Assembly: GCA_044375415.1 (NCBI GenBank)
Contig: JBILMS010000004.1
Location: forward strand, 29,131-93,130
Source: JAWXBG01 sp044375415
GTDB lineage: Bacteria > Bacteroidota > Bacteroidia > Flavobacteriales_D > Sanyastnellaceae
Direction of reading: 5' to 3'
DNA length: 64,000 bases
Under the pieces are notes generated by a model. That model was not told the DNA's origin, made no database searches, and worked only from the letters and a program-made list of their open reading frames with translations. The position numbers and the translations under genes are program-made. This document shows positions 56,060-64,000 of the stretch, one piece after another (position 1 is the first letter of the stretch; every line of letters begins with the position of its first letter).

Positions 56060-56592
56060 ATACTCTTCTCCAATAAAGCCATCGATTTTCGCATCCAATC
56101 TTTGGCCTTAAAAAATTGTGTTTTTGATGTATTCTCGGATATGCCAAGCATTTCCGCAATTTCTTTGTGGCTATAGCCCTCGATGGCAAATAGGTTGAAG
56201 ACTGTTTTATAGCCCGTGGGCATTTTCTGAACAAGTCCAAACAGTTCGTCGGCATTCATGGCGCCGAGTACAGTCATTTCTTCGCTGTCAAGGTTTACAA
56301 CACTGTCCACATTCACTGAGTTCTTCCATTTAGAGTCTTTTCGAAGTTGATTTAAAGCGGTATTGACCATGATTGTTCTGATCCACCCGCCTAGAGCTCC
56401 ACTGCCGCTCCATTGCTCCATCTTTTCAAAAACTTTTATAAATCCCTCCTGCATAATGTCTTCCGCCTCATCTCTGCTGTTGGCGTAGCGCATACAAACA
56501 CTCATCATCTTACCGGCATACAGCTTGTAAAGCCGGTACTGTGCTTCGCGACTACCCTTCAAACACTCATCTGCTAACTCTTGGTCGGTCAT
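56056..56592 (-). CDS. ECF RNA polymerase sigma factor
   Basis: A 178-residue sigma-70 factor: region 2 with SRDEAEDIMQEGFIKVFEKM and region 4 with GYSHKEIAEMLGISENTSKTQFFKAKDWM. It is coupled to the membrane protein downstream, the likely anti-sigma factor. No target promoters can be identified from this window. Confidence 0.93.
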   Translation of the reverse strand: MTDQELADECLKGSREAQYRLYKLYAGKMMSVCMRYANSRDEAEDIMQEGFIKVFEKMEQWSGSGALGGWIRTIMVNTALNQLRKDSKWKNSVNVDSVVNLDSEEMTVLGAMNADELFGLVQKMPTGYKTVFNLFAIEGYSHKEIAEMLGISENTSKTQFFKAKDWMRKSMALLEKSI

Positions 56593-56666
56593 TGTGCATT
56601 TCAGTATGGGTGATGAAGTTCAACTCTTAAAAGTTGTATGAAGATAAAAAAAATCATTGAATGAAC

Positions 56667-59600
56667 TTATCGAAGAAGGCTGACATGACCCTTATAGATC
56701 TTTTCCTCGCCGGTAGATAACTCTTTAACCTCTAAACGCCAGATATAAATGTCATTTTGAACAAAGTAATCGCTGCCGTCGTATCCGCCTTCCCAGACTT
56801 CATTAGGTGTAGTACTCGTAAAAACCCGGTTGCCCCAGCGGTCATATATCACAAATCTGTATTCATTGGGGTCAATGCCTTTCACAACCGGGAAAAAGTA
56901 ATCGTTGGTCCCATCGCCATCGGGTGTGAAAGCATTTGGCACGTAAACCAATAAAACGCTTTCAATAAATAAGTCAATACAAATACTGTCTTCACATCCA
57001 AATTCGTTTTCAACTTTGAGACAAACAATAAAGCTCTGAAGATCTTCGGGAGGGAAATTGAACATTGGATCCGGAAGACCCGCTACGCCCATTCCTCCAA
57101 AATTCCAATCCCATGAAACGGCATCCAAAGAAAGATCGAAGAATTGAACTTCGGATTCAAGGGTGTTTACGGGTAGTGGCTCCCATGTAAAAGAGGCTTC
57201 GGGATATCCATGTATCGATATGGAGAAATCAACGGTATCTGTATCCGAACAACCATCCGGAGACACAACAGTGAGGGTTGGGAAATATTCACCGGGAAAA
57301 GCATAGGTGTATTCGAAATCACTGCATACGGCCAAGACATTTCCGTCGCCTAAATCGTATTCGCAATTCCCGATCATGTCGGGATCTGTAAGGTTGAAAA
57401 ACTCAATAGTGGTGGGATAACATCCGTCATATACGTTCACATCGATGATGGCTTCCGGAGTTTCATATACCATGACATAAACCGAATCATATCCCGGTGG
57501 TGTACATCCATCCGTACCCACAGCAACATACAATGTATTTACAATCGGACACTCGGTTGTATTGTAAGTTTCCGCTATTTCGACAGGACCATTTCCATCA
57601 TCTGCAGTCCAGACAATATCGATCGCTCCGGTACCTCCTCCTGCCCCTGCTGTAAGTTCCACACATAAACCGTCACATACATAAACGGTGTCCGAAGGTC
57701 CGGCGCCAACTAAAATAGCGGTATTAAAATAAGTGCTCATCGCTAGAGTGTCTGATGTACACCCCAAACCGTCAGTGGCTACAACGTATAACGCAGTGTC
57801 TTGAGAAATTAGAAAGTCAACCGGATTTCCTGTGGAAACCAAACAACCGGGTAATGCTTCTTCACAGTTATACCAGTTGTATGTAAAACCGCTTCCATTA
57901 CCACCATTTGCATTTGCTTCGAATGTCACTAAATCGTTATAACAAACTAATAGATTCGAGAAGGTTGTACTCATCGTAATTTCTAGCGAAGAAGCCACAA
58001 AACTTACCACTGTATCTGAAATGCAACCATCGGTGTCTGTCATTTCAATCGAGTATTCTCCGGCATTCAAATCGTCGAATATTCCTGTGGTGTTGGTCAA
58101 CGAAACATCAATAAGAGTATAATCAACACCAAGTGCATCAATCACTTGAATTTGCCCGGTATTAGCTCCAAAACAGGAAGAAGGTATAATATTTACGTCA
58201 TCAATAAAACTTTCATTTAATTCAATTAATTCTATCGAACCAACGGTATCACAGCCAAAAGAATCGGTGATGGAGTAATCATATATTCCCGGACATAGCG
58301 AGTCAATTGCAAATCCGATTTGTGTAGAATTCGTCCAATCTATTTCATAAGGTTCGAACCCTCCCTCCGCTAAAAGCTCAATACTTCCAATGCATGTTCC
58401 ATAACACACATTTGGATTAAACGTTTCTGTAATGGTTAATTCGTCGGCAACAAGAATGAATACGGAATCGGAGGCCTCACAGAAGAAATCATCGTAACCA
58501 ATTACATAAAACCATACATCATATGAGGGAGATACAGATGGATTGGCTGAATCGAGAAGACTATTGAAGAATCCATTATCGGTCCATAAATAGGAGGTTC
58601 CACCGGTAGCATTTAAGTTAGTGGAAGCTCCAAAGCATAGACTATCATTTGCACCGGCATCTATAGTTGGTATAGGTTGAATTGTTGCAGAAATATCATC
58701 ACTTAAACTGCACTGCTGATTAAATGCTGTTAGTGTGTATAGGAGAATAGATGGATCCACACCGGTATTGATAACATTGAAAGTAGGTTGTGCGAGCGTG
58801 CTATCATTAAGACCTACAGAAGTATTCCACGTATATGTATAAAGTGGATTTAAAGGTGTGCCGAGTATAACGTCTTCCCCTGAGCATGCAAGAACATCGG
58901 GGCCCGCACTCATAATCGGTAAGGCTATTTCTAAAATTGTCACCTCATTTAGCGCAAGATTCTCAATACATCCATTGGCGTCTTCCACTTGTGTGATCAC
59001 ATAATTTCCGGGTGTGTTTATGTTGGTTGTGAAAGGACTTGAAAGTATGTTCCAATCGGGCTGAATAATTCCGTCAATAGCATATTCCGCCGTCCATGGC
59101 GGGGAGCCTGTAAGTTCGACGATTAAATCCAAATTTGCTCCTTCGCAAAACGAGGTATCGGCAAATGTAAAATCTGCGGAAGGAGTGTCATTTACGGTGA
59201 GCGTTACCTCGGCAGAGTTGTCAATACCCAAACATCCATTGTCATCAGTAATTCCTGTCAAAACATAGGAGCCGGAATCGTTAGCCAAATACAAATAAGG
59301 GGAAACAAGAACTGTAATGGGGTCATTGGTAACTACACCTGCACTGGTATTTTGAACAGTGAAGTTCCAAGGAGCGGTACCGGTTAAAGTTATTTCAAAT
59401 TCATAGGGCACTAGTTCGCAAGTAATGCCGTCACCATCAAAAGTAGCTGTAGGCAATGGATTGATTACCACGATTTGCGAGCCGGCAGTTGATCCGCCGC
59501 AGCCGTTTGTCATAACACTTGTCAAACTGTAGGTTCCTGATACGTCGACAGCCAGAACGAACGGACTTGAATTTATATCAATGGCGGGTTGATCTAAACC

Positions 59601-62600
59601 GTCAATTGCAAAGACAATATCCCAAGGGGGTGTGCCTGTTAAATCGAATTGAATGTCCACTGTTCCTCCCACACAAACAGAGCCACCGCCTGAGAGAGTT
59701 GCTGAAGGTATTTCATAGAACACGATGGGTTGTCCTTCTGAAAATGAAACAAAAGGTGCGCTTGTATCTACACAATCTCCCGAACCATCATCATCACCTA
59801 CAACAGCGGAAACATAATAGACCTGACCATACACAATGATACCTGCACCCGGAGAATATCCAAAAATCAATGGATTATCTGCATCGTTAAAATCACTGTC
59901 ATTGCAATCTGTTGCGAAAATTGTTCCGATCGCACTCGTTGGTGAATCGTGTAAGATGAACATCAATTGATCGTCGAAGTCAAATATACCATCGTTGTTA
60001 TAGGTAGTGGCAGCAATATCGTTGCCGCATATTACTAGGGTATCAGCTGACATAGTTCCGCTGTAGGTTACAACAGGACAATTGTACGGCGCCATAACAA
60101 TATTTATCGGAGAGCAATTGTACTGATCGCTGAAAGTCCAACTTGCCCCGGCAGAGCTACTCACAAAGCCACTTGTATAGATTGAACCATTGAAAACACC
60201 CGCACCTGCACCAACGGCAACTGCATTGTACGTCGTAGGATCCCCTCCTGTAAATTCAAATAAAACTTGATAGTTCTGCGCATTCGGTGTGCATACGGTA
60301 TCTGTTACAACAACGCTCAGAGGAGGGTTGATAAACACATCTACCGATTGATTAATGTTGGTCACACAATCTCCAGGGTTGTTGGCATATTCGATGGATA
60401 CAACTTCGTATGTCGTATTTTCTAACGGACTTATGTTGTAGAGATAGGGGTCACTCAGGTTACTCAGCGTGATTGAAGAACTTCCTTGCGAATCAGTTAT
60501 ATTCATTTGAACATTGTACAATCCCGCAGCACCTATAAGATCAATGATTAAGTTCGTTGAACTGCCGTCACAAATAGTAATGTCTCCGGTAAATGTCGCA
60601 GAGGGCACGGGTTCTACGATTACCTGTTGACAAGAAGAAATGTTCTGAGCACAGTTAACGCCTTGGTCTGTTACAGAAGTCAAACAGTATTCTGCAGTGG
60701 CAAGAGGAGACACATTGAGAACAAAGGGTGAAGCAGCAACATTCAGATCGACTTGGGCAACGCTATTGATAGAATATGAAACTACCCAAGGACCGGTACC
60801 GGTGAGATCAATTTGCAGATCGATATTCTCACCCACACATATTTCATCACCACCGCTAAGAATAGCTGATGGCAAATCGTTTACTACAAGATTTACAGTG
60901 TTGCTTAAAACACTTGTACAAAGCGGTGCGGTCGTGTGCTCAACCGACGTGATTGTGTAATCTGTATCTGTAATCGGAGAAACATTTATGGTTGCACCAT
61001 CGGCAATTCCGTTGGCAGTTCCTCCGGGGGTGTATTGCACATTATACACACCCGGTTCGTTGATATCGAATTCCAATGTTGTTTGATCTCCCTCGCAAAT
61101 AGGGTTCACCGCTAAAAAAGTAGCTTCTACGATCGGCCGCACCGTAACAGTAACCGAGCTAGGAACTATATAAGTGCAAGGCGGGATATTGGCATCCTGA
61201 ATCGATGTGAGAGTGTAAACAGTAGTGGTAGCAGGAGTTAACTGAAGAATGTCTCCATCTGAAGCCACAAAACTTCCTAAGGGAGTCATGGTCAAATTGA
61301 ATGGTCCAACTCCTGTAAGATCGAAAAGAATGTCGGCACTTTCCCCTTCGCAAATTGTGATGTTACCGGAAATACTTCCTGAAGGAGCAGGTGTAGTGTC
61401 TACTACAACAGTCGAGTCCACCTGACATCCGGGTATATTCAGATCTGAGATAGTTACCGAGTAATTCCCTGAATCAAGTCCTGTCTGATCTTGCGAATTC
61501 GCGGGAGCAACATTCCACGTGTAAGAATAGAATCCGGAACCGGCATTCACCGTGACGTCAATGGCACCATCATTTTGAGCACACGTCTCGTCGGTAATTG
61601 ACACATCAATATCCGATAATGAAACGATGATACTAAGAGTATCTCGATAGTTGCATATGAGTGGCGCACCCACTCCGATGATTTCGATAATGGTATTTTG
61701 TTCGGGAGTAAGCGTTTGGTTACCGCACGAAACACATGAGAATTCGGGATCCGAATCGCCGCTCACCACATTCCAATTGTATTGGTTTGCGCCGGTCGCC
61801 GTAACCGCGTACGAGTCTCCAATACAGATTAAGGCATTGGCTGCCGATACCACAATGTTGGGTTGGATGGTAAGCGTAATAAAGAGCTGATCATATCCGG
61901 GAAGAATACATGCATCATCTGTTGCTTCGACCTCAATTACATAGGTCCCAATCATACTTGCGTCCGTTGTCAGACAGAATTCACCAACGGCTGGATTGGT
62001 GCCTGTTTGGGTGAAGGTACCGGACGGAAAAATTCCGGTGAAATCTGTGGACATTGTTATGTTCCGTATGTTATTTGAATTTGTCGCTTCAACGGAAAAG
62101 CAGAAAGTCTCACCGGCACACACATTTATTTCGGTTCCACTGACCAACTCCACTGTTGGATCAGCGGCTATAATGCCGGGTGCAGTAAAATCGGTAGTTG
62201 TAATTAGACAGATGCGCACGATAAATGCCATGCTTTCGTAGTAGCTACCGACCAAGTTTCCAAGCGCATCGTACATGTCAATCTGAATCCCAACGGAATA
62301 GCTACCAAATTGCAAGGGAGCTGTAAATGTGATTTCACCTGTGGCAGAAATGGCAATTCCCGGAATCGGGACGGCACCCGAGTAGCCGGCTTCATAAGGA
62401 GCGGATACCCCACCGGTTGTGAGGACATTGGTGAGACTATAGTCCAAGGTATAACCACTCGGATTGTCGACGGAGATTTGCCAATTCACAAGATCCCCTT
62501 GACAGAAATACGGAACCCCTAATGATGAAACGGAAACACTTGATTCACAACCCATGGAAGGATCGATGGTTGCTTTAAAGAAAGCGTTGGGGAGAGAACC

Positions 62601-63020
62601 GGTATCTATGTTCACAAAGTAATTCCAATCGCCACCCGACCATTGAAGATTCCAAACACAGGAAGGGTTCAGAGTAACTATTTCATAATAAGTTAGGAGT
62701 TGGGTGCCCGGTATAAATCCGCCATTACACGAACTATTCACCAATTCAGTAGGACAGAGGTCCGAAATTTCCGCAACGGACTGAAGATCTAAATCGACAG
62801 AAAATGGTATGGAGGCACAACCACTCGGAAAAAAGAAAACGGTTTCATCAACAGGAGGAGGCGTGGAACCAAAACAGTCTTTATACAATTGGAAAGTAAT
62901 GCCATACTGATTTCCACCCAGACATTCCCAGGATAGACTCCCTCCAAGCACGTGATTAGAGAGCAACCTTTCGGATGTCACAAATGCGGAGAGAAATAAA
63001 AAAATACGCAACAAATTCAT
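56667..63020 (-). CDS. Giant secreted repeat protein with type B T9SS sorting domain
   Basis: A 2,117-residue protein; start ATG 63020 begins the signal helix, while 63050 adds a polar leader. Between about residues 545 and 1370 lie at least seven repeats with the core C-x-G, a strand and DLTG-x-PPW or GPW (for example ICEGESADILFDLTGVGPF; VCVGGTVDIQFDLTGTPPW). Further PKD-like units follow. The sorting domain is VPNAFTPDGDGTNDYF, YDRWGNRVF, IYIWRLEV. No enzyme motif was seen. It is probably a large adhesin. Confidence 0.88.
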   Translation of the reverse strand: MNLLRIFLFLSAFVTSERLLSNHVLGGSLSWECLGGNQYGITFQLYKDCFGSTPPPVDETVFFFPSGCASIPFSVDLDLQSVAEISDLCPTELVNSSCNGGFIPGTQLLTYYEIVTLNPSCVWNLQWSGGDWNYFVNIDTGSLPNAFFKATIDPSMGCESSVSVSSLGVPYFCQGDLVNWQISVDNPSGYTLDYSLTNVLTTGGVSAPYEAGYSGAVPIPGIAISATGEITFTAPLQFGSYSVGIQIDMYDALGNLVGSYYESMAFIVRICLITTTDFTAPGIIAADPTVELVSGTEINVCAGETFCFSVEATNSNNIRNITMSTDFTGIFPSGTFTQTGTNPAVGEFCLTTDASMIGTYVIEVEATDDACILPGYDQLFITLTIQPNIVVSAANALICIGDSYAVTATGANQYNWNVVSGDSDPEFSCVSCGNQTLTPEQNTIIEIIGVGAPLICNYRDTLSIIVSLSDIDVSITDETCAQNDGAIDVTVNAGSGFYSYTWNVAPANSQDQTGLDSGNYSVTISDLNIPGCQVDSTVVVDTTPAPSGSISGNITICEGESADILFDLTGVGPFNLTMTPLGSFVASDGDILQLTPATTTVYTLTSIQDANIPPCTYIVPSSVTVTVRPIVEATFLAVNPICEGDQTTLEFDINEPGVYNVQYTPGGTANGIADGATINVSPITDTDYTITSVEHTTAPLCTSVLSNTVNLVVNDLPSAILSGGDEICVGENIDLQIDLTGTGPWVVSYSINSVAQVDLNVAASPFVLNVSPLATAEYCLTSVTDQGVNCAQNISSCQQVIVEPVPSATFTGDITICDGSSTNLIIDLIGAAGLYNVQMNITDSQGSSSITLSNLSDPYLYNISPLENTTYEVVSIEYANNPGDCVTNINQSVDVFINPPLSVVVTDTVCTPNAQNYQVLFEFTGGDPTTYNAVAVGAGAGVFNGSIYTSGFVSSSAGASWTFSDQYNCSPINIVMAPYNCPVVTYSGTMSADTLVICGNDIAATTYNNDGIFDFDDQLMFILHDSPTSAIGTIFATDCNDSDFNDADNPLIFGYSPGAGIIVYGQVYYVSAVVGDDDGSGDCVDTSAPFVSFSEGQPIVFYEIPSATLSGGGSVCVGGTVDIQFDLTGTPPWDIVFAIDGLDQPAIDINSSPFVLAVDVSGTYSLTSVMTNGCGGSTAGSQIVVINPLPTATFDGDGITCELVPYEFEITLTGTAPWNFTVQNTSAGVVTNDPITVLVSPYLYLANDSGSYVLTGITDDNGCLGIDNSAEVTLTVNDTPSADFTFADTSFCEGANLDLIVELTGSPPWTAEYAIDGIIQPDWNILSSPFTTNINTPGNYVITQVEDANGCIENLALNEVTILEIALPIMSAGPDVLACSGEDVILGTPLNPLYTYTWNTSVGLNDSTLAQPTFNVINTGVDPSILLYTLTAFNQQCSLSDDISATIQPIPTIDAGANDSLCFGASTNLNATGGTSYLWTDNGFFNSLLDSANPSVSPSYDVWFYVIGYDDFFCEASDSVFILVADELTITETFNPNVCYGTCIGSIELLAEGGFEPYEIDWTNSTQIGFAIDSLCPGIYDYSITDSFGCDTVGSIELIELNESFIDDVNIIPSSCFGANTGQIQVIDALGVDYTLIDVSLTNTTGIFDDLNAGEYSIEMTDTDGCISDTVVSFVASSLEITMSTTFSNLLVCYNDLVTFEANANGGNGSGFTYNWYNCEEALPGCLVSTGNPVDFLISQDTALYVVATDGLGCTSDTLAMSTYFNTAILVGAGPSDTVYVCDGLCVELTAGAGGGTGAIDIVWTADDGNGPVEIAETYNTTECPIVNTLYVAVGTDGCTPPGYDSVYVMVYETPEAIIDVNVYDGCYPTTIEFFNLTDPDMIGNCEYDLGDGNVLAVCSDFEYTYAFPGEYFPTLTVVSPDGCSDTDTVDFSISIHGYPEASFTWEPLPVNTLESEVQFFDLSLDAVSWDWNFGGMGVAGLPDPMFNFPPEDLQSFIVCLKVENEFGCEDSICIDLFIESVLLVYVPNAFTPDGDGTNDYFFPVVKGIDPNEYRFVIYDRWGNRVFTSTTPNEVWEGGYDGSDYFVQNDIYIWRLEVKELSTGEEKIYKGHVSLLR

Positions 63021-63050
63021 GCGCTCCTCGGTGCTTGACGTGCTGCTCAA

Positions 63051-63434
63051 CTATTGTTATCTAACAGCATAGGGTTCTGTAGTGGTCAACGGTTACAAAT
63101 ATCGTGAATTTGCTTTGTATTCCCAAATGGAATGACCTGAAATCATTGATTCATCGGCTTTTTATGAGATAGTTTTGTGATAATAGCCCGATTAATAGTT
63201 CAATGTCATAGAAATATCACGTTTGAGTTAATCGTGCAAATAGGCTAGAAACCAATATTGATAGAGGTTCTGCGCTCGTTGAGGCCAAATATAGCACGCC
63301 CAAATTTCCATTGAATTGAACCGCAATAAGCCTTCCCACTTTTTCCGGAATGTTAAAGCAATGTTGTTTCGGTGGTCGAGGGTATGGACTTATTCTGAAT
63401 TGACTAGCTTTGCGCCCTAATTATCTAATAGGCC
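63051..63434. other. Divergent intergenic region, 384 bp
   Basis: It separates the giant repeat gene from the rightmost gene. The only element recognised is the -7 box at 63405-63412. No RNA gene, repeat or reading frame was seen. Confidence 0.6.
63405..63412 (+). promoter_or_regulatory. -7 element of the rightmost gene
   Basis: TAGCTTTG matches TAnnTTTG, 22 bp before the ATG at 63435. A -33 TTG at standard distance is not evident. Confidence 0.5.
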
Positions 63435-64000
63435 ATGAAAAAATTTCTACTCGTTTCCTTCTCTACAGTGCTCACGTTGTTGTCTCAAGCACAAAATTGT
63501 AGTGATGTATTTATTTCAGAAATTGTTGAAGGATGGAGCAACAACAAGGCAGTTGAATTGTACAACCCAACACCTAATCCAATTGATCTGGACGAATATG
63601 GTTTAGTTCGTTTTGCAAACGGAAGCACATCATATGGTGCCATCTCTTACTTGATAGATATCACAATTAATCCTTATGAGGCTTTAGTTATCGCTCTCGA
63701 TAAACAGGACCCTAAAGGAGAAGGATTGGAAGCTCCACTCTGGGACGAATTGTTGGAAGCAACTGACTATTTCCTGAATCCAAATTACGATGAAGGTATT
63801 TGGCCAATGTATTTCAACGGGAACGATGCCGTTGCCCTCATTAAGGATGGTGGTGAAACCCTGGTAGATCTGTTTGGCAAAATTGGAGAGGGAGCAGAAT
63901 TTGGCGGATGGGGACCTTATGGAGTAGATGATGAAGGCAATCAGTTGTACATGTCGCAAGACCACACGCTTCAACGCAAGGATGAAGTACAACAAGGAGT
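63435..64000 (+). CDS. Secreted lamin-tail-domain-like protein, N-terminal part
   Basis: The frame opens at ATG 63435 and is still open at the right edge (188 codons). A signal peptide (ending LLSQAQ) is followed by a lamin-tail-type domain: DVFISEIVEGWSNNKAVELY, NPTPNPIDLDEYGLV, then FNGNDAVALIKDGGETLVDL. Such domains are frequent in Bacteroidota T9SS cargo and secreted nucleases; the C-terminus is not visible. Confidence 0.85.
   Translation, partial: MKKFLLVSFSTVLTLLSQAQNCSDVFISEIVEGWSNNKAVELYNPTPNPIDLDEYGLVRFANGSTSYGAISYLIDITINPYEALVIALDKQDPKGEGLEAPLWDELLEATDYFLNPNYDEGIWPMYFNGNDAVALIKDGGETLVDLFGKIGEGAEFGGWGPYGVDDEGNQLYMSQDHTLQRKDEVQQG

Overview
The window comes from a member of the Bacteroidota, most likely an aerobic flavobacterium-like lineage. 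The evidence is an alternative complex III plus cytochrome c oxidase operon, several large secreted proteins with type IX secretion (T9SS) sorting domains of type A and type B, a PorW/SprE-like T9SS lipoprotein, TAnnTTTG-type promoter elements and mostly absent Shine-Dalgarno sequences. TGA is used as a normal stop.

Layout. 1-7942 (+): respiratory operon actB(partial)-actC-actD-actE-actF-coxB-coxA, which takes electrons from quinol to cytochrome c to O2. 7965-10050: a hairpin that overlaps the start of a small beta-barrel candidate, then a secreted protein on the other strand. 10126-17830: a block carrying a T9SS protein and a large M43-type metalloprotease gene, bounded by 126-bp direct repeats of the 3' end of a YkgJ-family gene; the protease gene is interrupted by one in-frame TGA. 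17708-21096 (-): a compact four-gene operon of an MbnP-like lipoprotein, two MauG/MbnH-type di-heme proteins and the YkgJ-family protein. 21279-22247 (+): an ArsM-like methyltransferase, followed by 480 bp of short degenerate repeats.

22730-33961 (-): ATP synthase genes atpB-E-F-H-A-G (atpD and atpC are not here). The upstream group porW-bactofilin-atpI-small membrane protein is separated from atpB by four small envelope or lipoprotein genes. 34051-36370: an M23 endopeptidase diverging from porW, a 46-48 bp tandem repeat array, a PfkB-family kinase and tRNA-Asn.

36592-47887 (-): a type-B T9SS protein, then a co-directional cluster of small secreted proteins (two tandem paralogues, two dockerin-like proteins, an S74 tail-fibre-like protein and a short protein sharing its N-terminal domain) around a two-component system with a giant propeller sensor kinase. 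48074-49742 (+): an AbiEi/AbiEii type IV toxin-antitoxin pair with two identical-arm palindromes at its promoter, one spanning the start codon. 49743-51104 (-): radA, abutting abiEii with no gap. 51249-63020 (-): two very large type-B T9SS proteins flanking an ECF sigma factor and a membrane anti-sigma candidate that carries its own type-B-like C-terminal domain. 63435-64000 (+): the start of a secreted lamin-tail-domain-like protein that runs off the window.

The strongest leads are the MbnP/double-MauG/YkgJ operon, the direct-repeat-bounded protease block with its nonsense codon, the abiE operator arrangement, the dockerin/S74/sensor-kinase cluster and the anti-sigma factor with a T9SS-type domain. 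All functional calls rest on motif reading; no database search was run.
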